From: Sphagnum compactum
Lineage: Eukaryota > Bryophyta > Sphagnopsida > Sphagnales
Direction of reading: 5' to 3'
DNA: 64,000 nt
Assembly (NCBI GenBank): GCA_965153455.1
Contig: OZ234494.1
Coordinates: forward strand, 16,182,001 to 16,246,000
Shown: positions 34,062 to 44,479 of the stretch, piece after piece
How positions within the stretch are numbered: position 1 is the first letter of the stretch
Layout: the number at the start of each line of letters is the position of its first letter
Notes under the pieces: generated by a model
The model's database searches: none
What the model was told of the DNA's origin: nothing
The model's input: only the letters and a program-made list of their open reading frames with translations
Translations under genes and position numbers: made by a program

Positions 34062-36611
34062 CGCAGCAACCTGCCGGAAGACTTCCCCATTATCAGCAGA
34101 ACCTGCAGATTTCCATCTTCTTCTCCTCTATAGTTGCTCTACAAACAACATAGAAGTCAATATTATACACCGGATTCCCTCCTCCACCGCTGCAAGTAAG
34201 CAAAAGATGCTATGATTCTGCATGGTGGGGAGCAGTTAGGGAGGGCCTTGTGGGTCCCAAATTGCAAAAGTGAAAATAAAAAAGAAATAAATGACAACAA
34301 AAGAGATGGGAAGGAACTAGTCTCTCACACAAAAAAGGTTGTGTGTACTCTAGTGTCAACCGCAACAACCTTGACCATGGATTTCCCATGGGGTCGTGGG
34401 AAAATATCCAAACAACACAAAATCAACTCTAATTGCCTTAGGTAGTTGGTCTGCAAGAGTTTAGATGGCTCTCATACGGGACCATCTTTAGTTCAACCCT
34501 TTTTTTTTTCTTTTTTGGGATGTCAACCTCACCTTCAATGTTACCTCTTATCTTCCAGAGAAATGTGTGGAAGACCAGTCCAATTTTATTTGCACAAGGA
34601 AGCCATGGAAACTTTCTCATGTGAGTCCTGCGAGCCATGTTTTGTGGTTAAGAATGTCTCATTAGCTGGTGGAATTTTATCTGCAATTATCGGGCCTAAC
34701 TGATTTTATCTGATGTTCTTGCCATGTGTGTGGAAATGGGTCCCTATGGATGCCTCTATAATTCTAGTGAACATGGTAATAAAATCATTATGTATATCCT
34801 CCACTAATTTGGATATAGTATTCATGGGTGTTTAATATGCCTTTTAGAAGTAGAATTAGGGGCTGCATACAGAAGGTGACAACTTGAGCATGTTGCCATC
34901 ACAAAAGTTGTTACCCAAAGGTGCCCTTGCAATTAGCATTCGCTTGGAGTGGTATTGACAAAAGAAAGTGTCAAAAGTTAGTGGATTCGTAGAGCCTCAC
35001 ATCTTTGTACTAGTATGTTAGGTGAGAAGAGGTGACAAAAAATGTGGATTTGCACTTTACAATTAGTTCAAAAACCTACCATGCACCAAAAAGAAGGGTG
35101 TCACCTTTAGTAAGCATATTGTCCTTTTTCTCTAGTGGATGTGATACTTTGCCTTTTGTTTACATTTTGAAAAGTATAGAAAAGGGGGATGTAATGATGT
35201 TGTTCCCTTTCGAATAATAAAATACGAAGTATTTTTCTTTTTGTTTGTTTTTTTGTCACAATAGCTATGCATCATTTATCCATTGGCCCTCTAGAGTGGC
35301 GTGTATTGTGATTGTTAATGACATTTTTGACATCTATCTCTTTTGTTGTTGACCAAGAAACTTTCAAAAGCCCCAAAAGGATTGAAAAGGGGGAATCTAG
35401 TTCCATGATTCTTGTAGAATGATTGTGATCTTGATTTTTAATCCAACATGGTTGAAGTTCTTTAAAAGAGGAAGGGGATGAATGTTCTCATTAGGATATT
35501 TAGGGCATTTACATGGGGGAAATGGCTACAAGCTACCATTCAAACATTGTCAAAATCTTCTTTCCAATATATGTGTGGTGAGAAAAATTCAACTCTTCAT
35601 GTAAATGTGTTGAGGCATGGGCACGAAACCTATTGGGACCAAAATAATTGTCAGTGGGTAGGATGCTATGATAAATTATAACAAAACAAACTTAAACATA
35701 ATCCTAACCATACATGCAAACATGAGAATGAACTCCAAGTATAAAAACATATATGTTGATGAAATTCAATTCATAAGGTGTAAATACATGGAAAATGAAA
35801 CACAATCGGAGAGATTTTGGTGCAAAGTTTCAATTATGTCTTTGTTTATTAGGAGGGTAATGGATTTAAATGATGATGGATGAACTATGAACATTTTTAA
35901 ATGAATTTCATTCATGATTGATGAACTAAGCTGAATAAACTACAATATTTTATATTACACACTCCAAATTGAATTTATAGGTTTTTTTTTAATGTTAAAT
36001 TTTATGGTGGAGGTTTATGGATGGCATTTATTACAAAATTGCCCAAAAGTGTGATTGTATGTTTGGATTTGATATCAACCAATCAATTATAAATGGCATT
36101 TTGTTCCATGGGCTGTTGATCAATGTTGGTATGTGTAAGGTTATGAAACTTTACTAATGAGACGTTGTGACAATCTAGATGTTGATGACTTGTGGACATC
36201 AAGCTTGTCTCATAGGTATCCTTATAAAACAATATAACTATGGATATACAAGGGTCAATTCCTTCATAAGAAAGTAATGAGTGGTAACAAAAAATAAAAT
36301 CATCACATGGTTTGAACATTGCAGTCAAAAAACAAAAACACAGGCACACAAACAAATTCCAACATTTTAACGTAAGTCTACCATGTGCCATTTACTTGCA
36401 CGGACCAATGTTCACTTTAACAAGCCTTGAGGTGCCTAACACTAGCATGGGAGAATTTCTTTTGAATCAAAACTTTTTATCCCTAAAAATTATGTGAAAA
36501 AAAGAACATGAAATTACATCAACCTAATTTTACTGATTCCAAATAACATTGCCTTCTTATTGTAGAGACAACTTTGGTGGTTTGCATCTACAATTTGAGA
36601 ATCATCAAAAT
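34062..36611. other. Intergenic, no supported gene
   Basis: Upstream of the - strand GT61 copy the first few hundred bases are C/T-rich, as in a 5' leader. Beyond, only short ORFs occur (35,478-35,681 and 35,668-35,883 read somewhat protein-like) with no motif. Confidence 0.4.
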
Positions 36612-37048
36612 CAATCTATGTCTGTATGAAGGAAGGTAATCGTATGTTTTGCTTGTCATGTTGAGATCTCCCAAACCATATGGGTGCCTCTTGTTCTACT
36701 CTTTGTAACATTGGAAAGCCCTCCATGAATAGGGTGTACCAAGTTGGTTTCACAGTGTTTTGACCTATGATTGAAAAGTTATTGAATATTGAAAAAAAAA
36801 TTCACTAAAGACTCATTTAAATCAAAACTAAAATTTATAGGGGAATTTGGGTGCACTCTTTGTATTTTGGAAAAGCTTACTATGTGTAGGATTTAATCAA
36901 GGTGATTTGGAAATTTTTAGATCTGAGATGTGCAAGATGTTGAATTTTGAGTAGTTTTGTCATTGTAAATTCAATTAAATTACAAAAACTGGTTTTGGAA
37001 GGAAAATTTAGTTGGGTAACCAGTTCACACTTGGGCCAAGGGCACCAG
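36612..37048 (+). repeat. Dispersed repeat C, copy 2 (diverged)
   Basis: Shares 'tatgaaggaaggta', 'ttttggaaggaaaattta' and 'cacacttgggccaa' in the same order as the 43-kb copy, with many substitutions. Confidence 0.65.
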
Positions 37049-37520
37049 AGGTTCTTTGGTTCTAAAATTTCCAAATAATTTATACTGAAGGTTTCCTTGT
37101 ACTTCAATAATACAACCCTGCCTCACTAATCAGATAGTGTTGAATCAAACACGCATTTGTTGCAATTTTTGGGGGGACCATGACATACTTCACTTTCATT
37201 GGAGTATTTCTATGAACTTGTTTACTAATGTTGCTCATGCCATATTATTGTGGACAGTGATGTATTGACCTCCAACTTTCCCCACAATAACATCCTCCAT
37301 CTCACACTCGTGAAAATCACAGGTGTACAAGGAAAACCGGGAACGTGTCAATCAGACTCGAATTGTTATGATACTCCTGTGCAAACAAGCAAATTTATTA
37401 AAAAAACACCTAGGGCATGGGTGTCAATGTCTGGACCTTGAGAATGGGTCCTTGTTGTCTGTGTATTTTCATCCCCTTCACTGGATTCCAAGTTCTTTGA
37501 TGTTGCTGCCTTGCTATATA
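37049..37520. other. Intergenic, no gene seen
   Basis: Overlapping short ORFs on both strands (37,250-37,557) without a recognisable domain. Confidence 0.35.
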
Positions 37521-37874
37521 GAGCATCTCTAGAGGTGCTCAGTATGCCACCCTGCAAAAATATATCTCACATCAAAGTTTTAATTAGTTACTTTTTTCCA
37601 ACCCCACCCATAAAACTGAAACTGGGACTACAGATAGGTGGGAGACTACTAATAGCAATCCACCTGGACCAATCGAACTATCTACCCAATCAGAAACAAG
37701 GAGCAGTCGATAAATATGATTTGACTGTGTTTATTAAACTGTTCCAGAGCTCTGAAAGCTGTGCATTTTTTCAGTGTCACAACAGTCTTCTATTGGATTC
37801 ACTGGATTTGACTGCTGTACCTCATCCAAGATTTCCAGTGCAGGGTCACATACTGAGCATTGGTGGAGATGTTC
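37521..37874. mobile_element. Tourist-like MITE, copy 2
   Basis: 354 bp with inverted ends GAGCATCTC…GTGCTCAGTATG and the complement of GAACATCTCC…GCTCAGTATGTGAC. It shares the internal 'ccaaccccacccataaaact' and 'gggtcacatactgagca' with copy 1. The flanking trinucleotides are ATA and TTA, an imperfect target duplication. The 171-codon ORF that crosses it (37,511-38,026) is a shadow. Confidence 0.82.
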
Positions 37875-38960
37875 TTACTGCCTCATCACCAGCCATGAAT
37901 GCTCAAAGTTTCCAGTGGATTCCTGGAGGTCATTTTGTCTGTCCAGCTGACCAAAACACATACTTCACATACATTATAAATCCAACCATTGTCAGTGTAG
38001 CACCATTGAAATATTCTGTGACCTGATCCCCCAGTTCAGCAGACTGTTTACAAGCCTCCAATATTTATTCACACAAGACATACACAAACCCTAAATATAC
38101 TTGAGAGTCCTTACTTGCAAAACCATTGCTTAGAGCCCACAAATGCATCTGGATCAAGCAATTTGACAAAGAGTTGTTGGCAAAGAGACTCCTATTCTCA
38201 CAGGTTTTGTACAGTTGTGGGGCCCATGCATTTTGTTGATGTTTAAAAACTTCAAGCACAGACTTGCACTTGTGGTTTGGGAGACTGCTTGCTCCACTGA
38301 TGCCTTGGAACACTACTGCAGAATGCTCTGTGCCTAAACTCTAAACCCTAATCCTCATCCACCAGGTATCCAAAATGGTGGATCATTTGACAATAACAGC
38401 TTTGTAAACAAATTCAATTTCCCAGCTACTACAACAGTGTTATGCAATCAAAAGCATCATCAGCAATGGATATGAGGAAAACCCACTACCCTGTTTGAAT
38501 GTGGTGGTAGGGTTCTGACGTACTTACGCTTCGTTGAAGTGGTCAATTGCTTGTGGGTCACTGGTATTGATGAGCATTTCCTTGTCCCCAACACTCCAGC
38601 ACGGCTCAAAGCCATGGTTTACTGGCTTTCTTCACCTCTGAACTGCAATCTGTTTCTTCTTGCATTGTGGTGTACATGTATGGGGCAAACTGCATCTCCC
38701 TCCAAGCATTCAACCACCTGGTCCCATGATGATTAGAGAGCATTAGAATCTTTGCAAAATCCTAGGGAATCTGAAACAGGAAACTATATACCTACCTACA
38801 GCAGCACTTACATTAAGCTTTTCATGCAGCAATTTATGAGCTTTACTCATGCTCAGTGCATATGATGGAATGCAAGTTCGTTTGGGTTCAATCTACATTG
38901 CTGCACTCAAGCCCTTTGGCATCCCAGTTGAATTCAGAAGCCAAAGAAAGCACAACAACA
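37875..38960. other. Intergenic, no gene seen
   Basis: Includes 'actctaaaccctaatcc' near 38,340. No convincing coding sequence. Confidence 0.4.
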
Positions 38961-38968
38961 CTGGCAGC

Positions 38969-38974
38969 CACGTG
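38969..38974. promoter_or_regulatory. G-box (CCACGTGG), distal
   Basis: CACGTG in the perfect CCACGTGG context, ~660 bases upstream of the ferredoxin start. G-boxes bind bZIP/bHLH factors in light-regulated plant promoters. The link to this gene is inference from position. Confidence 0.45.
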
Positions 38975-39110
38975 GGGGGGTTGGTTGGTTGGTTGCACAT
39001 GTTGATTCCTCCCAGACATGATTGCTACTACAGAATGGTGTGCAACAACAACAAACAAACTGGTTAAGGTAATAAGTTTCATATAGGGTTCTGATTGATT
39101 GATAGGTTGG

Positions 39111-39200
39111 TTGGATGCTTGAAGAGACAAGAGAGATAGAAGACAAAGCTTGGATGCTTAAAGAGACAAGAGAGATAGAAGACAAAGCTTGGATGCTTGC
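39111..39200. repeat. 39-bp tandem repeat, 2.3 copies
   Basis: TTGGATGCTT starts at 39,111, 39,150 and 39,189, with nearly identical 39-bp units ending 'gaagacaaagc'. It lies between the two G-boxes upstream of the ferredoxin gene. Confidence 0.9.
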
Positions 39201-39284
39201 AGAGACAGAGACAGAGACAAAGCTAGACGAAGAGAGGAAACAACACCTTCTGCAAGTGGCCCCCATAGGTAAAGCAAGCAGTAG

Positions 39285-39290
39285 CACGTG
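39285..39290. promoter_or_regulatory. G-box (CACGTG), proximal
   Basis: CACGTG ~345 bases before the ferredoxin ATG, followed by a pyrimidine-rich stretch and telo-box-like 'aaaccctagaag' words at ~39,460. A plausible light-responsive promoter element. Confidence 0.5.
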
Positions 39291-39632
39291 AGCATTCCAA
39301 GAGGCCAAGATTCCCATGGTGAAGATTTTCTGAACTTCACACCATCAAACCTCCTCCGCCCTGTTTCAGTCTAGATTCTTCAGAGTTTCTTGTCCGTTTG
39401 CAGGCAGTGGTATGTTTGCACAACAGAGAGTGCGTCGTCGTGTGGCAGTGGTTTCCGAAACCCTAGAAGCCTGCAAAACCCCAAAACCTAGAAGCTTCCG
39501 CACCACGAAGGGTACCAAGGCACCCCTGTTGTCGCTGCCGAAAAACAACAAAGGACGGACAGGAAGAAGTACAAGAAGAAGAAGCAAAGCAGTAGAAGTA
39601 ACGGACGCACCGAAGGTGAAGGAACAGCAGAA

Positions 39633-40130
39633 ATGGCAGGATCTCTTCTGTGTGCAACTTCGTTGTGGGGGGTGTCATCATCATCATCATCCTCGCTGCG
39701 GCATCCGGCTTCTTCTGCAGCCGCCTCGGTAGTAGTGCAGGAGGGGAGGAGCATGAGGAGGAGGAGAAGCAAAGTTTCGTTGATTGACGCATTTGGACTG
39801 CGGAGAGCGAGCAGAGGACGAGTGACTTGCATGGCTTCTTACAAGGTGACGCTCAGAACGGCGACAGGCGAGGAGACGGTGCTGGAGTTGCCGGATGACG
39901 AATACATTCTGGACGCAGCGGAAGAACGAGGTGTTGATTTTTTGCCTTTCTCTTGCCGCTCCGGCGGCTGTTCTTCTTGTGCGGGTCTCATCAAGGAAGG
40001 GACTGTGGACCAGTCTGATGGCAGCTTCTTGGACGAAGCGCAACTGAAAGCGGGTTACGTTCTCACTTGTGTTGCATACCCGACTTCAGATGTTGTCATC
40101 GAGACAAACAAGGAGGAAGAGCTGCACTGA
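39633..40130 (+). CDS. FD: Plastid-type [2Fe-2S] ferredoxin precursor
   Basis: 165 residues with no intron. Residues 1-67 are a Ser/Arg-rich, acid-poor plastid transit peptide ending near RVTCM. The mature 98-residue protein starts at about ASYKVTL, the usual size for plant-type ferredoxins. The iron-sulfur ligands are C108, C113, C116 and C146 (CRSGGCSSC … LTC), exactly the CX4CX2CX29C spacing. [13 protein letters not shown] and the acidic C-terminal end (ETNKEEELH) match the family. It would carry electrons from photosystem I to FNR and other stromal reductases, but leaf-type versus root-type cannot be decided. The start context (gcagaaATGGCAG) is good for plants. The upstream G-boxes suggest light control. 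Confidence 0.95.
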   Translation: MAGSLLCATSLWGVSSSSSSSLRHPASSAAASVVVQEGRSMRRRRSKVSLIDAFGLRRASRGRVTCMASYKVTLRTATGEETVLELPDDEYILDAAEERGVDFLPFSCRSGGCSSCAGLIKEGTVDQSDGSFLDEAQLKAGYVLTCVAYPTSDVVIETNKEEELH

Positions 40131-40621
40131 AGAAGAACAATTTCTTGCTTGCTTGATGAGCTCCTCCGCAGTTTCGCATTTTCTGTTACCCCAAACCCTA
40201 GAAGCTCCTTCTCTCCTCTTGCCACAAACCTTCTTCGTCTTCTTCTGCTTCACGGCACGTGGATTTGCACCATAAGACATCATGAGATGCCAACATCTTT
40301 GGTGTTTTCATCTCTGGTGGTGAAGATTTGATAAGAATGTGAATGTCCCTAAGCCCTAAACCCTTACTGCTGAATGTCCAAGCTTCTTCTTGGCTGTTGT
40401 GGGTGGTTGGTTGGTTCTACAGGTTGTTGGAAGTTTGATTTGTTGGAGTGGTTTCCCAAAGGAGACCACCATTCTTTTGGGAATTGAGTTCCAAAAGTTG
40501 TTCCATAGCAGAAAAGCAAACCAAGTTCAAAGAAGAAGAAGAAGAGGGTCGTTGATTCTAGTAGCTAGAGGTTTCACTTGAGAACTCGGGAATTCTTCTT
40601 CACCTCCTTGCCCAGTGATTT
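40131..40621. other. Ferredoxin 3' flank
   Basis: T/C-rich downstream sequence with 'aaaccctagaag' and 'agccctaaaccc' words. No second gene seen. Confidence 0.4.
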
Positions 40622-41490
40622 TTTGGTTTCTGCTGCGCAGAATTATGGATGCAAAAACAGAACAGAGTTTTGCTTGGGATTATTGAATGTGGCAGTTACT
40701 ATCCTTTGAGAAATGGCATAACTTTGGGATGCATGCAGAGAGGATACCACCTCTGTAGGTCTTCTTCACAAATAGTTTTGCATCTTTGTCAATGTCTTGA
40801 ATCCATTCTTTAAAAAATCCTAGATGTTACCTCTGAATCTCCATTTTTTGGGGTGGGAATCTCTTTGATTAAGCCTCTGTTTCATATCTATTCTGAATCC
40901 TCCCAAGTGTTCCTCATTTGGTGTTTCTGCGGCTGCTAAGGATGCAAAGCAAACAAGGTTTGCTGAGATTGTATGAGTTTTACAATCTTTGAAAATGGCA
41001 TAACTTTCAATGCATTACCAGAGCAAATTCAAAAGAGAGGAAGCTCTGTACGTCTTTATGATCGTTTTGCATGTTTATCAATGTCTTGAATCTGCTCTTA
41101 ACTTGTAGACTGCATAACCTCCAAATCTCCATATTGGGTGGAGATCACTCATAAGTTCTGCCTCTGTTTCACATCTATTCTGAACCTCCCATGTGTTGAT
41201 TTGGTTTCTGCACAAAGGTTGCAAAAACAAACAAGGTGTTTTGAGATTGAATGAAATTATGATCTTACAAGAATGTGTGTAACACTCAATGCATTGCCAG
41301 CAAATGCCAAAGGAGACAAAACTCTGTACAACCTTTATGATTGGTTTTTGGCATCTTATCAATCTCTTCAATCCGCTCAGAACTTGTTTAGATTGTGTAA
41401 ACTCTAAATCTCCATCTTTGGGACGAGATTTCAGTTATTCAGTTTTTTGTTTCCTTTGTTTCACATCTATTTCTGAACCTTGCTAGTGTT
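40622..41490. repeat. Degenerate tandem triplication, unit ~290 bp
   Basis: Three units start with 'ttggtttctgc' at ~40,623, ~40,919 and 41,201. Each then carries 'aaaacaaacaagg', 'gagatt', 'gcataacttt…atgcat', 'ctctgta', 'tttatcaatgtcttgaatc', 'ctccatatttggg' and 'tgtttcacatctattctgaac' in order. It begins ~500 bases after the ferredoxin stop. Confidence 0.75.
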
Positions 41491-41907
41491 GTGAAGTATC
41501 CTTCTTTGATCCTTGAAAGGGTGTTCCAAGGTTTCATTCCCTTATGGGAATCTTCTTACAAAGGGCAGAACTTTCTCACTCTTGTTTTTCTTTTAAAGAA
41601 ATAATGTAAGGGCATGATTCCAGACTATGTATGCTAGGTCAACATAGCAACTTTAATGTGTCAACACTGAGTGTCAGGGTAGATTATGTATTGAATTGTG
41701 TTCACTTGCACACAATTCTATTGATGTTTATGTAAGGAGGCTTATTAGAGTCTTCTTAAATTGAAATGAAAACAAAGATACAAGGATGGAGACAAGAAAT
41801 GGATGATGAACTTGAAAATACCACTGAAAATCCGCGGGAAAATTAGAAATGGCTTAGCTTGCAAAACATGCATAGAGATGAAATGTGCTGCAATCACAAA
41901 AATCTTT
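41491..41907. other. Intergenic, no gene seen
   Basis: No supported ORF or repeat beyond short AT-rich runs. Confidence 0.35.
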
Positions 41908-42003
41908 GAGCATCCCCAACTGTGCTTTGTATGTGACCTTGCAAAAAAAATTATCACATCCAAGTTTAGTTATTTACTTGTTTCCAACCCCACCCATAAA
42001 ACG
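41908..42003. mobile_element. Tourist-like MITE, truncated copy 3
   Basis: The left terminus (GAGCATCCCCAAC … TATGTGACCTTGC) and ~60 bases of interior up to 'cccacccataaaac' match copies 1 and 2. The right part is missing. Confidence 0.75.
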
Positions 42004-43007
42004 GGTGCCTAATAAATTTGTTTGAGAACAACTAACAATCCAATTGCACTTAGTATGTAAAAAGACATTCAAAGGATTGTGTATTGGCATATGAAGTAAC
42101 AACACCAATGTGATCTTCATCTAATTAGTACTTTAACATTGGATAATGTAGAACCAAACAAACCATACTAATCTTGCCATGCAAACATGGAAAATGAGTT
42201 ACAAAAACATCATGACATCCTCCAAGTTAATGAGAGATATATTGTTAGAGACTATTAGGGCTATATCAAGAAATGAGCACAAAATTCCCAATTCCAAATG
42301 TTCTTAGGCTCACAATGTTCTCGGAATGAGTCTCGGATTTGAACTAAGAGACCGCAAGGTCTACACCTCTAATATGAAACCATGCCCCAAAAAAACTTGA
42401 AATCAAACAAATACTTGTCGGCAATTTGCCACAAGTTGAAATAATCAAAACTTAACATTTTGCAAGCAAGTTGTTGATACCGTGATGATGTCACATTTTG
42501 GATACCCAATAAACCCATGGATCCACAAACCCCAACAATGATGGTAACATCAAAGTGGTAGAGGGGGACAATTACAGGGTTAATAAGTTTCAAGTTCCTA
42601 AATTAAATTAAATTTCAATTCGAGTTGAATTCAAAGTTGAAATTGTTATTTCCAAGTTGAATTCAAGTTCTTCAAATTTCACTTGAATTCAAGTTGACAT
42701 AAGAATTTTTATTCAATTCAAGTTAAATGCAATGTCATTCAACATTTTCATTCAAATGGAACCTAATTTTCACAAATCCAACTCAGTTTTTTCATTGTTT
42801 CATTGCCATTGATAGTGCGCAGCCATGCAGAGTCCAAGTATGAAAAAAACACACACTCACACACAAGAGAGTGGACCTCATCAACATGTGGTTTTTCTAT
42901 AGTAAAAGGCCACCTTCCGCATTAGAAGGCTATACCCACCTATCTTTAGGGTTTTTGAGTGTCAGATCGAGAAAAGGAGCCATTTAGAATCATTTTTTTA
43001 GCTCATG
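42004..43007. other. Intergenic; TTGAATTCAAG-rich tract
   Basis: 42,600-42,760 is packed with variants of TTGAATTCAAGTT, self-complementary words around EcoRI-like GAATTC cores, a degenerate palindromic satellite. Around 42,340 the - strand carries GTTCAAATCC, a tRNA-like B-box match. No tRNA fold or gene was found. Confidence 0.45.
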
Positions 43008-43449
43008 ATCTATCTATGAAGGAAGGTATTTTGTTTTGTGGTTATGCGATCCACTGAACCAGGATGCCGGGATGCTTCAGATCATGTTCTTCGTGTCTTT
43101 GGAAAGCTCTCAACAAGGACGCTTGCATGGGCTTGGTTCCATGACGTTTGGACTTGCAAAGCAAAAGTTCTTGAATATTGAACGATTTTTTCACTACAAA
43201 CTAAATTAAATCGTAGCTGAAAATTTTGGAGGAATTGGAATGTGCCTTTGGTGTTGTTGGACAGATCTTGATGAGCAGGATTTAATGGAATTTATTTGGT
43301 AAGAGATTTGGATTCAGAATGTGGGAGATGTTGATTTTTAAGTGATTTCCTGCTGCCGAAAATTCAAATAAATTCCCAAAAACCAGGTTGTTTTGGAAGG
43401 AAAAATCAGTTGAGGACGTGGTAACACTTGGGCCAACAGCACAGGCCAC
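43008..43449 (+). repeat. Dispersed repeat C, copy 3
   Basis: The best-preserved partner of the inverted copy at 21,778-22,225, with almost uninterrupted similarity across ~440 bases from 'atctatctatgaagga' to 'cacaggccac'. The - strand ORF at 43,282-43,503 is a shadow. Confidence 0.82.
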
Positions 43450-44479
43450 ACTAGTATTCATGGAATGAGTCATAAGAGAAAACTTAAGAGGTGAAGGGAG
43501 CAAAAATGCCCCAAATTGGAATGAGCCTTAATGAGACCCTAAAGAAGGCTGGGTGGACCCTAAAGAAGGCTGGGTGTACCCTTCTAAGTGGGACCAACCC
43601 TAGCAAAAGAGTTGCATAAAGAGAGGGTCCCAATGAACATTCTGCTTTTTGCAGCAGAGTAAAAACAGGTTGGGTAACATGGCCTCCATTTACACCCCAA
43701 AAAAATCAGAGGTCTTTATAGTGAAGAGAGCAACAAGGGTCAAATATGGGAGATAACAAGCCCTCATATATGATGTTTGATCCATATAGCCAGAGTGAAA
43801 CCCTAAACCCTAAACCCACCAACAAGTATATGCTTTAATGCCCCAATTGTGCATTTGCATGCTTGTAGAGTTGGAGGGAAAAACAAGATGCATGGAAATG
43901 GAACTTGCATAGACAATGAAGGCTCTTAAGAATATGCATGGGCTGGTCAGTTTTTCACTAGTTTGTGTTGACCCATATGAGGCCTAAATGCAATGTATGT
44001 AACTCTAGTTACAAAGTGTGCATTTTGAACTCTTTCTATTGAATCCAAAACCACCTTGACATTGTTGTGCTTAAGACTGTTCTTCCTGTGGAGATTTCAA
44101 AGAGCCAACTATTTTTTGTCAACTACACTCTCACACTCAAAGAAGCTCACCGGCCCCATTAGCTCCTACTAAGAGTCATAATCAGTGTTTTCCAGGTATG
44201 TGGAAAAATTCAAATAACAGCCAGATTATGTATAGATCCATATCTTAATTAATTTTTTGTTTTTTTAACATCCAGAGTTATTTGTATTTGGTAGAAGTGG
44301 CTTTGACCAATAACCATTAAATATGTGTATTTGAACATTATGTGCTACTATTGTTGTTCATATTTGTCTCTTAATGTTGCTAAGGCCCTTCAATACAAAT
44401 AGATAAATATTCATATCTACTAAAGGTACATCTACATGGATATGCACATGCATATCCTATGAAAATATATGTATTTTGG
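43450..44479. other. Intergenic, no gene seen
   Basis: Three telo-box-like CCCTAAA units at ~43,797-43,816 and a short direct repeat of 'accctaaagaaggctgggtg' at ~43,540-43,575. No supported ORF. Confidence 0.4.

Noticed and set aside
37511-38026. 171-codon + ORF
   Set aside because: Most of it lies within the Tourist-like MITE (37,521-37,874). No motif, and the repeated part also reads through the 31.3-kb copy.
39366-40043. Long ORFs antisense to or overlapping the ferredoxin gene
   Set aside because: Only the 39,633-40,130 frame shows the iron-sulfur motif and transit peptide; the others are shadows of GC-richer coding DNA.
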